Source: Opitutaceae bacterium | GTDB lineage: Bacteria; Verrucomicrobiota; Verrucomicrobiia; Opitutales; Opitutaceae | Assembly (NCBI GenBank): GCA_030648295.1 | Contig: JAUSID010000286.1 | Coordinates: forward strand, 1 to 64,000 | Length of the DNA stretch: 64,000 nt | Direction: 5' to 3' | Shown: one piece after another, positions 44,501-52,369 of the stretch | Position numbering within the stretch: the stretch's first letter is position 1 | How the letters are laid out: every line of letters starts with the position of its first letter | The notes under the pieces: generated by a model | Database searches by the model: none | Told to the model about the DNA's origin: nothing | The model's input: only the letters and a program-made list of their open reading frames with translations | Position numbers and translations under genes: made by a program

Positions 44501-44554
44501 TATCAACAGGCGATCGCTTGAGCGAATCGTATCGGATAATCGCATTGAATTCAT
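41549..44554 (-). CDS. Secreted parallel beta-helix protein with carbohydrate-binding-like domains
   Basis: 1001 residues with an N-terminal signal (MARLAIAVRAVIGIAAATVSL within the first 45). Residues about 50-205 and 700-870 are two related jelly-roll modules of the CBM4/9 kind (LLTNGDIEGASFAPW, NPDFENGITPWYAKD, repeated GPWTLIRGPIKLSWSGTLQEAAF and STWASIDGDVALSWTGTLNAAEL). Between them is a right-handed beta-helix (YIIIDGLEVEG, HHVIVRNCNIHDTTGSGLRC, YVVFENNTVSNANW, GEIEHNTIFDNG). The last 120 residues form another binding-type domain. It resembles polysaccharide lyases/glycosidases of the beta-helix type. Codon use is less GC-rich than its neighbours. Confidence 0.75.
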   Translation of the reverse strand: MNSMRLSDTIRSSDRLLIKGTAPMARLAIAVRAVIGIAAATVSLSGNLNAAQGDQLLTNGDIEGASFAPWTSLNGAFLTQINTIPPVYGGLKCLKISGRTVADKTAQQDVLSLLNANGQGTYNVTLYVKAAAANITPRFRLKVNGIDSWYDLPVTSVTGPWTLIRGPIKLSWSGTLQEAAFSIWNDTTADFHIDSVMLTKVVGTAYYVGPTGNDGNDGLSTSTPFATLQAAANKVQPGDTVYVMAGTYTTSTYSSVKMALEALKTTPYGQINEQQLSLIQGSSSLVKLNTSGVAGKYITFTNYMKDAVKLAFNGPNGINGGGASYIIIDGLEVEGAAQSISYSMAEKNRLLLSDYPRSNVFNGNGITFPGSHHVIVRNCNIHDTTGSGLRCDSADYVVFENNTVSNANWWTHSASSAMVFAASSSYDNYAGVKMWMRGNIVHSSWNTMVFTQTPFDPDYAGYGGAMYTDGIVDGEGLYTTRNNGGAYPYGKMRLESNVAFNNGFDGIQFHQSSWGEIEHNTIFDNGVFPPSNVRSSLAIHESNNANIDNNIITYTHGDPVWLYQSTGISFTQNLFIGGGGDVPAGTGNKKIARTQLAYYFVGSTLSYGPDIGDDKMDEVFGAGNIPKPAILSSLDLHLKSTATEAVGKGSNANGLAAKKDVENYLRKFTPTVVLDRGAYAFNKNGREENYNPIAVLTPTTGLPDPYYVYSGGYGDKNMLAFGPQGNQKNPDFENGITPWYAKDTASLASETSVVFKNAKSVYVSSRGGLSSSGLARDIKAALIAKGPGTFTLHGMVRNASGQSSVSLKVRWNYGNPAQDYYFTVGPVTVGSTWASIDGDVALSWTGTLNAAELYVDNSVASENYYADDFSMVDNTSVLLEAEAATRVGNPLPPIVPGGTGQVVAFSTIGHGITFTNVSASSSIIIRVATAEVGRLSLKKGTAPNYTQDLGNIYMVGSGADTYSDYSVGVSLAQGDTVTLVSDPAHAYDIMEAKIDYIKFKR

Positions 44555-44700
44555 TGTATCGTTTTGGGGTTGGTTGTTTGATTAGCAATTGCCGCTGTGC
44601 CGGCGCTTGCCGATTAAAAGGAACTGCAGTCACAGCGCTCGCATCGTCCAAGTTAAGTTAAGACGGAAGAGACGGCTAAATCCCATAAAGCATCGCTGAC
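44555..44700 (-). promoter_or_regulatory. 5' region shared with the GH30 xylanase gene
   Basis: Two blocks match the region before the GH30 gene at equal spacing. One lies directly at the start codon (complement of TCATTGTATCG at 44551-44561). The other is about 100 bases upstream (44652-44692; AAGACGGA, a Pu-rich stretch, then CATAAAGC). The distal block is a candidate promoter or activator site used by both genes. Confidence 0.55.
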
Positions 44701-44770
44701 GATTGGTGAATTTGGGTGGCCCGGGCACCTTGCTCGGTCGCGCCACTTGTTGACGGGCGCCTATTTAACG

Positions 44771-44786
44771 GTTTCGTAAACGAAAC
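44771..44786. promoter_or_regulatory. Palindromic operator GTTTCG-TAAA-CGAAAC (copy 2)
   Basis: Perfect copy of the operator, 15 bases after TTGACG (44750-44755) on the plus strand and about 67 bases before the start of the decayed esterase gene. The beta-helix gene diverges from the same region, with its start 217 bases away. Confidence 0.85.
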
Positions 44787-44852
44787 GAGTGTGCGCTCCC
44801 CATCGAACGAAAGCCGACTCGAACTGAGCCGCCCGCCGAATTACGTCGCCCT

Positions 44853-45851
44853 ATGCACCACCCGCACCGCTTATTGTCCTCGCGTATTCGACCGCACTGC
44901 TCACCGCCGTCACTTTCGTGACTCCGTGCGGCAGACGAGCCAATCGATATGCAAAAGGCCAGGCAGATCCGCCAAAAAGAACATGCGGACAGTCGCTCAC
45001 GGCTGAGGAGAGCGCATATTACGAACGGGCCAAGACGGAGTCGGCGCAAGGCGGAGCGGCAAGGTAAAGGCTGGTGCTCCATCCGCGGGCGAGGCCGCGA
45101 CGCCGCCAAGAAAAGCGCCGACTCCGGGCCGCGGGCAGACGACGACACGGCCAAGGTCAAGCCAGAGCGCGTGGCGGACCGGGTAGTCGTGTTCAAATCG
45201 ACGCCAGAAGCCGAGTTGAAGCTGCATTTCTATTTTCCGCCCGGCTGGTCCGCCACTGATCGCCGGCCGGCGATGATCTTCTGGTTCGGCGGCGGGTTCA
45301 ACCAGGGAAGTCCCGCGCAGTTCTTCTGGCAGGCCGAATACTTCTCGGCGGGCGGGTCCGCCGGCGCCACACTGGCGCTGCTGGCCGCGCGGGAGGATGG
45401 CCCCCGATGCGGCAGAGGACGACAAGAGCACCTCGACCCGCCCGGCGGCGATGGTGTTGTTTAATCCGGCGCTGGGAGAGCCGCTGCTGCGCGTTACCGG
45501 CGAGGGCACGCCTGAGCAGGAGATGATGAGGGCAAAGTTTGACGCGTTGAGCACGCCGAAGGCGACCGAGCCGACCATCATGTTCTACGGCATCGAGGGT
45601 CGCATTTTCAATGAGGCGGCCAAGGAGTTTGCGCGACAGGCGCAGGCGAACGGCAGCCGGTACGAATTTTGGATGGGACAAAACGCACGCCGTGGCTTCT
45701 TCAACGGCCCTCCCTGGCACCAAGTGACGGCGCGCAAGGCTGACGATACTTTCTCGCCTCGCTCGGATATCTCAAAGCGCCGCCGACAATCGCGCCGCAT
45801 CTCACTGCGGTGCTAATGCCAGCCGTCCCGGCTGCCACCCAACGGCAATAA
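44853..45851 (+). pseudogene. Decayed alpha/beta hydrolase (esterase) gene
   Basis: The conceptual product matches the intact esterase at 61005 in several frames: an out-of-frame signal peptide remnant, then RAADEPIDMQKARQIRQK, LTAEESAYYERAKTE, VVVFKSTPEAELKLHFYFPP, FWFGGGFNQGSPAQFFWQAEYF and, in another frame, AAMVLFNPALGEPLLRVTGEG and GFFNGPPWHQVTARKADD. About 60 residues before the nucleophile segment GGSAGATL are deleted. At least three frameshifts are needed to restore it, one near 44920, one near 45395 and one near 45750. It keeps an operator and so was part of the regulon before decay. Confidence 0.8.
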
Positions 45852-46139
45852 AGTCGGCGCTGGAATTAAAACGCCGTAACGATACGACATCATGTTCTTC
45901 CCGCCCTCTGCCGCTATTGTTTCCGGGCGACGGCATAGTCTGAGCTTGGCGCTCAGCGGGCCTTCCAATTCCGCGTCCGGCGGCGCGGCGGGTCGGCGCA
46001 ACCGACCGTGGGATGGTTTCCGCGTCGCGTCGCGCCCGTTTTCCCGACGCAGCATTGGGCGATACTATTGCTCGCTGTCGTTCTGGCAAGGTCGCTGCCG
46101 GCTTCAATCCCGCCGAGTTGTCGAATCGCAGACGCCAAT
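45852..46139. other. Non-coding stretch after the decayed esterase gene
   Basis: No credible gene. A short plus-strand piece at about 46040-46100 would encode a signal-peptide-like HWAILLLAVVLARSLP, perhaps the remnant of another exported protein. The pieces of DNA here are consistent with gene decay continuing beyond the pseudogene. Confidence 0.35.
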
Positions 46140-47447
46140 CTACGATACGACCGCCGAAGGCGCGACGGGCACCGGGGGCGTGCCCAAAACGTTCTTCGGA
46201 TCGATTAAGAACCAGGCGCCGGCCGCCAGCAGATAAAATCCGCCCACAGTGGCGATGGGCACCGTCCAACTCTGAAATAGTGCGAGGCTTTGTCCCACGA
46301 CGATTGGGCACAACGCGCCGAAAAGATTGCCAACCATATTCATTGTTCCAGTCGCCACCCCAGCGTGTTCACCTCCGATTTCGACGCAGACTGCGAAAAC
46401 CGGAGTTATCCCGCAGCCTGCTGCTCCCGCGGCGAAAGATAATAATAGCACCGACGAGACCGCCGAGTCCACCAGGACTCCGGCCACAATCGCGACCACC
46501 GCGAGCGGCAGCGCCACCACTGCGGGTGCACGCCGTCCCTTGTGCAGACCCCAGCGCAGCGAAAACGCATCGCTCAACCACCCGCCTGCCACCATTCCGA
46601 ACGCGGTACAGACCAATGGCAGGGCCGACATCCATCCGGTCGCATTCAGATCGAAGCCCCGCTCCGTCAGCAAGTATGTCGGCAGCCACGTCAGCCAGAA
46701 ATACCAGCCGTAGAGCCAGCTCCCGCAAACCAGGCAGACTGCGATGAGGCTGCGATTGCGGAATAGCCGGCGCCATGGCACCGGGGGATGAGGCTTCGGA
46801 GCGCTGGTGCCGATCAACGCGAGCTCCGACGCGTTCACGCTGCCGTGACGTGAGGGCTCGTCTCGAAACCAGCGTATCCACAGCAGCACCCAGCCAACCC
46901 CGATCAGCGAGAACCCCGGAAACAGCACCCGCCAGCTTACGTGATTCAACAGGATTCCCATCAACGGCAATGACAATGCTCCGCCGAGCGCGCCCACCAT
47001 CAGCGTCAATCCAAATGCCCGCCCATGTTCTTTTGCGGGCAGCCAGCGTGAATAAACCCGCGAGAGGCTGGGGAATGTCCCGGCTTCGCCCATCCCGAAG
47101 AACAGGCGGATCAAAACCAAAGACCAGAATCCCGCCGCCGCGCCAGTGGCGGCCGACATCAGCGACCACCAGATGACGATCCGAGCCAGCGTCAATCGCG
47201 GTCCAAAGCGATCAGCCATCCAGCCGCTCGGTATTTCAAACAACGCGTAGGCGAGAGTGAAAGCGCTGAACACATAACCCATCTGCGCGTCGCTGAGCCC
47301 GAGATCGGCTTTGATCATCGGAGCCGCGATGGCTATCCGCACGCGATCTATATACGCGATCGCCGTCACTGCCAGCGCGAAGCCCAATACGGCGAAGCGC
47401 GCCCGCGTTGGCCGCTCTCCGCCGGACGATGGGAATGCGCTCGTCAT
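46140..47447 (-). CDS. MFS transporter, anion:cation symporter (ACS) family
   Basis: 435 residues from the ATG at 47447, 12 membrane spans. Family marks are ALAVTAIAYIDRVRIAIAAPMIKADLGLSDAQMGYVFSAF, IPSGWMADRFGPR, RLFFGMGEAGTFPSLSRVYSRWLPAKEHGRAFG and GWYFWLTWLPTYLLTERGF. ACS members bring in hexuronates, glucarate, or aromatic acids with protons. Both glucuronate released by GH67/GH30 enzymes and an aromatic acid for the UbiD/HpaB enzymes are possible cargoes. An operator with TTGACA on this strand precedes it. Confidence 0.9.
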   Translation of the reverse strand: MTSAFPSSGGERPTRARFAVLGFALAVTAIAYIDRVRIAIAAPMIKADLGLSDAQMGYVFSAFTLAYALFEIPSGWMADRFGPRLTLARIVIWWSLMSAATGAAAGFWSLVLIRLFFGMGEAGTFPSLSRVYSRWLPAKEHGRAFGLTLMVGALGGALSLPLMGILLNHVSWRVLFPGFSLIGVGWVLLWIRWFRDEPSRHGSVNASELALIGTSAPKPHPPVPWRRLFRNRSLIAVCLVCGSWLYGWYFWLTWLPTYLLTERGFDLNATGWMSALPLVCTAFGMVAGGWLSDAFSLRWGLHKGRRAPAVVALPLAVVAIVAGVLVDSAVSSVLLLSFAAGAAGCGITPVFAVCVEIGGEHAGVATGTMNMVGNLFGALCPIVVGQSLALFQSWTVPIATVGGFYLLAAGAWFLIDPKNVLGTPPVPVAPSAVVS

Positions 47448-47490
47448 GACGATCGCCGGGCGAGTTAAAGCTGAAAATGGCTCGACATTT

Positions 47491-47506
47491 GTTTCGTTCC
47501 CGAAAC
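47491..47506. promoter_or_regulatory. Palindromic operator GTTTCG-TTCC-CGAAAC (copy 3)
   Basis: Perfect copy between the divergent MFS gene (start 47447) and HpaB-fusion gene (start 47656). On the minus strand TTGACA (complement of 47529-47534) lies 22 bases upstream, so it directly covers the MFS promoter, and it may also affect the HpaB gene 150 bases away. Confidence 0.85.
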
Positions 47507-47655
47507 ACTCACCGGCCATCCCGAGCTATGTCAAGCGCCGATCTACAAATGTCCGCCACCGTGGGCGCCGCCGTGCGTTCGTCAGCCGGATTCGGCTCGG
47601 CGGCTGCTGATGTCGCCGTCCGGATGGCATTGAGGCGGCTGAAATCCTTGCTGCC

Positions 47656-49806
47656 ATGAGAACGGGCGCCGAATATCTCGCATCGCTGAACGATGGCAGA
47701 GAGGTCGTCATTGATGGCGAAATCGTGCGCGACATCGCCCGACACCCTGCCTTTGCCGGGGTCTGCCAGACGATTGCCGGTCTCTACGACCATATCAAAA
47801 ACCATCACGACGAGATGACGTTCCCGTCGCCGACTGCGGGCAAGCCGGTTTCGCTGGCCCATCTTACACCGCGCTCGATTGAAGATCTGCGCCGGCGCCG
47901 GCATGCGCTCACCCGCGCGGCCGAATTCACGTTCGGTTTCGTCGGTCGCGGCCCGGAGCACGTCGCCAGTTTTTTTGCCGGTTTCGCGAGTCATCCGGAG
48001 TTGTTCGGACGAACTGGCTCCCGATACGCAGAAAATATCGTCCGCTTTCAACGCAAGATGCGGGACGAACATCTGTACGTCAGCTACACCATCGTCCCGC
48101 CCCAAGTGGATCGCTCGAAAACGGCTCACGAGCAGGCGGAGTCTCACATTCCAGCCGGCGTGCTCAAGGAAGTGGACGGCGGCATTATTATTCGTGGCGC
48201 GCAAATGCTCGGGACCGGCGCGGCCATTTCGGATTATCTTTTCTTCAGCAACATTCATCCGCTGCGCCCGGGCGACGAGGATTACGCCGTATCACTGGTG
48301 GTGCCGCTCAACGCCCCGGGGCTTCGCCTGTATGCGAGGCGGCCCTATGCCATGCATCAGCCGAGCGTCTATGACTATCCGCTTTCGACACGCTACGACG
48401 AGTCCGACTCGCTCGTCGTCTTTCGCGATGTGTTCGTACCGTGGAAAAACGTCTTCGTATACCGCGACCTCGCTACCGCCCGCGCGCAATGGTTTGAAAC
48501 GCCGGCGCACGTACTCGGCAACAGCCAGGCGCAGATCCGGCTGGCAGTGAAGACCAAGTTCATCGCGGGGTTGGCGCGGAAAATCTGCGCCACCAACGGC
48601 GTCGACATGATTCCGTCCGTAGTCTGCGACCTGGGCGCAGTCGCATCCCTCGCGGCAATAGTGGAGGGCATGGTGATCGCGGCCGAGGCAACCGCCGTCA
48701 CGAATGCCCAGGGGATCGTGCATCCCAATCCGCGGTTTCTCTATGGCGCCATGGCCCAGCAATCGAAGCTCTATCCGAAGCTGATTCATATGCTGCGCGA
48801 ACTTGCGGGCGGCGGGGTTCTGCAGGTGCCATCGTCCTGCCACGAGTTTTCGGATCCGCTGATGGCGGCCGACCTCGAACGATATATCCGTTCGCCGGGG
48901 ATCACCGCCGAGGAGCGAATCAAGCTGTTCAAGCTCGCCTGGGAGACGACTGGTTCGGAATTTGCCGGACGCCATCAGCAATATGAAATGTTCTACGCGG
49001 GTGCGCCTTTCGTCGCCAAGACGTATTCGTTTGTCCATTATGGCTACGACGAGGCGGTGGGCCTGGTCGATCGCTGTCTTAGCGGCTACCGTCGCCCTGC
49101 CAGTCCCGAACTCCCTCCATCAGTCAATCTGGCGCCGCAGCCAGATCGCGGCGCGACGCCGGCGTCGCCACCCTCTTCCATCATGAATCCGTCAACCGAA
49201 CCACTGAAGATCGAAGCGCAACCTTTCATCCCCTACGTCGATGAAAAGAATACTCCGCCGGAGCTGCGACCCCTTCTCGAGCCGTATGTCAAGCGGATGG
49301 GTTTTCTTCCGAACTGCCTGAAACTCTACATGCATCGCCCGGAGATTGCGGCGACGCTTTGGATGCTCAACAGCAATATCATGCGTGACCCTTCGTCGAC
49401 TTTGGATCAGGGCCTCAAACGTCGGCTCGGCGCCGTCGCGAGCCGCGTCAATGGCTGCGGCTACTGTGTGTCTCATCATTGCACGATTCTCAAGGGTCCG
49501 GCCGACGGGGAAGCCGAAGGGTGGAGCATGGCTCACGAGGAACTGATGGGAATCATGTCGGGTGACCTGGAGCCGAAGGACGAATTCGAAAAAGTGTGCT
49601 TCGATTTCGTGCGCGCTGCGTCGGCCGATCCGCATCACTTGCCCGATGAGATATACGACCGTCTGAAGGCGCTGCTCACCCCGCCGCAAATCATCGAACT
49701 GGCGTGCGTGGTCGGATTTTGGAAGATGTATAACACTATCCATGGCGCCCTCAGAGTTCCAATCGAGGCGCACCTCGCGCATAATGCCTCGTACCTGCGC
49801 GGCTAA
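47656..49806 (+). CDS. HpaB-type flavin monooxygenase fused to an AhpD-like domain
   Basis: 716 residues. Residues 1-480 match the 4-hydroxyphenylacetate 3-monooxygenase oxygenase family: MRTGAEYLASLNDGREVVIDGE, RRRHALTRAAEFTFGFVGRGPEHV, GIIIRGAQMLGTGAAISDYLFFS and LQVPSSCHEFSDP. A Pro-rich linker (about 485-510) joins an AhpD/carboxymuconolactone-decarboxylase domain with NGCGYCVSHHCTILKG and FWKMYNTIHGAL. There is no stop or ribosome site in the linker, so it is a real fusion. HpaB enzymes hydroxylate phenols with FADH2 from a separate reductase, which is not seen here. A role in phenolic degradation is likely. Confidence 0.88.
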   Translation: MRTGAEYLASLNDGREVVIDGEIVRDIARHPAFAGVCQTIAGLYDHIKNHHDEMTFPSPTAGKPVSLAHLTPRSIEDLRRRRHALTRAAEFTFGFVGRGPEHVASFFAGFASHPELFGRTGSRYAENIVRFQRKMRDEHLYVSYTIVPPQVDRSKTAHEQAESHIPAGVLKEVDGGIIIRGAQMLGTGAAISDYLFFSNIHPLRPGDEDYAVSLVVPLNAPGLRLYARRPYAMHQPSVYDYPLSTRYDESDSLVVFRDVFVPWKNVFVYRDLATARAQWFETPAHVLGNSQAQIRLAVKTKFIAGLARKICATNGVDMIPSVVCDLGAVASLAAIVEGMVIAAEATAVTNAQGIVHPNPRFLYGAMAQQSKLYPKLIHMLRELAGGGVLQVPSSCHEFSDPLMAADLERYIRSPGITAEERIKLFKLAWETTGSEFAGRHQQYEMFYAGAPFVAKTYSFVHYGYDEAVGLVDRCLSGYRRPASPELPPSVNLAPQPDRGATPASPPSSIMNPSTEPLKIEAQPFIPYVDEKNTPPELRPLLEPYVKRMGFLPNCLKLYMHRPEIAATLWMLNSNIMRDPSSTLDQGLKRRLGAVASRVNGCGYCVSHHCTILKGPADGEAEGWSMAHEELMGIMSGDLEPKDEFEKVCFDFVRAASADPHHLPDEIYDRLKALLTPPQIIELACVVGFWKMYNTIHGALRVPIEAHLAHNASYLRG

Positions 49807-49987
49807 GGCAGCCAAAGCAGACGAGCAATGCGAAGTTGGACGCAGGCGCGAAGCGCCAACGGCGCGTTCCATCGCGTGCCTAGGTCGTTGACCGGGCCAG
49901 CAACGGCGCGGGACTCTGGCCTTCGGCCCGAACTCGCAGACGCGACTCGGGGGCGTTACAGCTTGACGAGCCCTTCGACCCGCCTTT

Positions 49988-50003
49988 GTTTCGTATCCGA
50001 AAC
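49988..50003. promoter_or_regulatory. Palindromic operator GTTTCG-TATC-CGAAAC (copy 4)
   Basis: Perfect copy, identical to copy 1 even in its spacer. TTGACG (49963-49968) lies 19 bases upstream on the plus strand, and the esterase ATG at 50040 is 36 bases downstream. Confidence 0.87.
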
Positions 50004-50039
50004 GTCTGGCTAGTTCCATACCCCAGTCCCCCGGCGCTT

Positions 50040-51179
50040 ATGAAACAAATTCCCCCCTCCCGTAGTGCTCACCACGGCACCAAATTCTCGGCAACGGTTG
50101 GTTCCCTCTTCGCGCTCGCGGTTGCGATGGCCGGTCCGGTCGTCTCGCATGCGCAGGCTCCGGCCGATAGAAACGTCGTCTACGGCATGTATTCCGGGCT
50201 CGCGCTGCTGCTGGATGTCTATCGCCCGGAAAAGCCCAACGGCTTTGGCGTGATTCATGTCAAGGGCAGCGGCTGGCAGGCGGGTGGTCCGGGCTACGGC
50301 GCGCCTCAACTGAAGCGAGGGGCTGGCGGTTCGGCGGAGGTATCCGCGCTCGTCGAAGCGGGATACACTGTCTTCAGTGTGAACCATCGCGGATCTGCCC
50401 ACTTCCCCTATCCGGCGGCTGTGGAGGACGTGCAACGTGCGGTGCGTTTCATCCGCCATAATGCGCGCGAGTATGGCATCGACGCAGGCCGGATCGGCGC
50501 GATTGGCGGATCTTCCGGCGGGCACCTCGTCAGCATGCTGGGGGTCCTTGACGGGGCGGGTGACGCAGGCAGTTCCGATCCGGTGGAGCAGGAAAGCGCG
50601 AAAATCCAGACGGTCGTCGCGCGTGCGACGCCCGCCGACCTTCGGCTTATGCCTCAGGTCCCCCAAGTCGTGAGCTTTGTCGGCATGCCGATGGACGAGA
50701 GTCCCGCGTCGCCGGCGAACCGGCGTTACCTGGAGGTCTCTCCCTTCACCTATGTATCCCCGGATGATCCTCCATTTCTGCTCGTGCATGGCGAGGCGGA
50801 TGCGACCGTGCCGTTCACGCAGTCGGAATTTTTTGTGCACGTCCTGCGTGAGGCCGGCGTCGAGGTGAAGCTGGTACGGATTGCCGGAGGAACGCACGGT
50901 CCGACGTTTGGCGATCCCGAGCGGGCGACCCTCTATGGGCGCGAAAGTGTACAGTGGTTCAACTCTCACCTCCCGCACGCGCGGCCGGCGGGCCGGCCGG
51001 TTCCGGTCGCCCGCGAGGCGGCAAGCGAGGCCGGCGACGCTCCGCTTGACAGACGCAAGGCCAGCGAGATCCGCCAGAAAGCGGCGAGCGGGCAGACGCT
51101 CACGCCCGAGGAAAAGGCCTATTTGGATAGGTTCATGGCGGCGCGCGGTGGCGCCAAAGGGAAAGGTTCCAAACAATAA
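50040..51179 (+). CDS. Secreted alpha/beta hydrolase (carbohydrate esterase-like) with C-terminal 40-residue module
   Basis: 379 residues from the ATG at 50040; the frame open to 49986 crosses the operator. A signal peptide (residues 1-40, ending VVSHAQA) precedes a BD-FAE/lipase-like domain: nucleophile GGSSGGHLVSMLG, acid LLVHGEADATVPF and base GGTHGPTF. From about residue 335 it ends with LDRRKASEIRQKAASGQTLT and EEKAYLDRFMAARGG, a module also found at the N-terminus of the next protein. It probably removes acyl or feruloyl groups from xylan (inference). Confidence 0.85.
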   Translation: MKQIPPSRSAHHGTKFSATVGSLFALAVAMAGPVVSHAQAPADRNVVYGMYSGLALLLDVYRPEKPNGFGVIHVKGSGWQAGGPGYGAPQLKRGAGGSAEVSALVEAGYTVFSVNHRGSAHFPYPAAVEDVQRAVRFIRHNAREYGIDAGRIGAIGGSSGGHLVSMLGVLDGAGDAGSSDPVEQESAKIQTVVARATPADLRLMPQVPQVVSFVGMPMDESPASPANRRYLEVSPFTYVSPDDPPFLLVHGEADATVPFTQSEFFVHVLREAGVEVKLVRIAGGTHGPTFGDPERATLYGRESVQWFNSHLPHARPAGRPVPVAREAASEAGDAPLDRRKASEIRQKAASGQTLTPEEKAYLDRFMAARGGAKGKGSKQ

Positions 51180-51197
51180 TCACTGGCCAATCCGTCG

Positions 51198-52346
51198 ATG
51201 TACTATATATACCGCTTTCTGTTCGTAATTTGTTCGAGCGCCATGGCGTTCGCCACCCTCCGCGCCGCCGACGAGCCCATCGATCGGCAGAAGGCCAGGG
51301 AGATCCGTCAGAAATCGAAAAGTGGCAAGGCGCTCACGCCGGACGAGAAAGCCTATCTGGATCGGGCGATGGCGGAGGGCGGCGGCGCGAAGACCAGGAA
51401 TTCCAACCAGCCCACCGCACCGAAAGACGATCCCGGCAGGACGTTTCTTGGCCTGGCGCCTCTAACGGACATGAGCGCGACTGCGCGCTATGAAGGAGAA
51501 GACGGCGGACTTTACGGCGGCGGCCGCAATACGCCGCCAGCAGCGCACCTCCGGGCCGCGCTGGCGGAGGCCGCGAAAATCCAAGCGCTCGACGCCTCCG
51601 GCAAGCCCTCCCCGAACGGAAAGATCGTAATGATTACCCACGGGATGTCGAACACCACGCAGGAGTCGCAGACCTTCATCGAGGTCGCTAATGCCGACCC
51701 GCGCAAGAATCCAGCCGTCGTGCTCGTGGACTGTGCAATTGGCGGGGCGGGAACCAATCGCTGGATCGCTGGCGTCGATGAATCACGCGGCATGAAATTG
51801 TGGGAAACGGTGGATCAGCGCATTGCGGCCGCGGGCATAACGCCGCTGCAGGTGCAGGCCGCATGGTTGAAGCATGCGCGCGCTCTGCCCGCTGAACTCG
51901 GGAAATTTCCACAACACGCGAAAGTAGTGCAAGACGAGACCGCGCAAATCCTCCAGATGCTCAGGAAGCGGTTTCCCAACCTGCGTATCGCCTACCTTTC
52001 AAGCCGAAGCTACGCAGGTTACGCGCGCGGGCCGCTCAGCCCCGAGCCCTATGCCTATGAGAGTGCGTTCGCGGTCCGCTGGTTGATTCAGGATCAGATC
52101 AAAGGCAGCGCCGCGCTCAACTACGCCAGTGGACGTGCTCCGCTCTTGCTGTGGGGTCCGTATCTGTGGACCGACGGCGAGAAGGGCCGTAAATTCGATG
52201 GCTTCGTTTGGACGCGGGACGATGCGAACGCCGGTGGGACGCATCCGTCCGAGAAGGGCCGCCGCAAAGTCGCCGATTTGCTGGTGAGTTTTCTGACGTC
52301 GGATCCGACCGCCAAGCCTTGGTTTGAGCGAGCGGGCGCACAATAG
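51198..52346 (+). CDS. Secreted SGNH-like hydrolase with N-terminal 40-residue module
   Basis: 382 residues. After a signal peptide come EPIDRQKAREIRQKSKSGKA and LTPDEKAYLDRAMAEGGG (about 26-65), then a Verrucomicrobia-type domain with SGNH-like blocks: VMITHGMSNTTQESQTF (possible nucleophile Ser), DCAIGGAGTNRW, YLSSRSYAGYARGPL and GGTHPSEKGRRKVADLL (terminal His block). Family members are not well characterised. It is 18 bases downstream of the esterase gene and probably works on the same substrate. Confidence 0.7.
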   Translation: MYYIYRFLFVICSSAMAFATLRAADEPIDRQKAREIRQKSKSGKALTPDEKAYLDRAMAEGGGAKTRNSNQPTAPKDDPGRTFLGLAPLTDMSATARYEGEDGGLYGGGRNTPPAAHLRAALAEAAKIQALDASGKPSPNGKIVMITHGMSNTTQESQTFIEVANADPRKNPAVVLVDCAIGGAGTNRWIAGVDESRGMKLWETVDQRIAAAGITPLQVQAAWLKHARALPAELGKFPQHAKVVQDETAQILQMLRKRFPNLRIAYLSSRSYAGYARGPLSPEPYAYESAFAVRWLIQDQIKGSAALNYASGRAPLLLWGPYLWTDGEKGRKFDGFVWTRDDANAGGTHPSEKGRRKVADLLVSFLTSDPTAKPWFERAGAQ

Positions 52347-52369
52347 AATCGATGACTCAATGCTTCCCG

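Noticed and set aside
46008-46208. Small exported protein (66 codons)
   Set aside because: Only a signal-like stretch, followed by Arg-rich nonsense reaching into the MFS gene on the other strand; treated as possible remnant.
49183-49806. Separate gene for the AhpD-like domain starting at the internal ATG
   Set aside because: The frame is continuous with the monooxygenase, no stop codon or ribosome site is visible, and a Pro-rich linker joins the domains.
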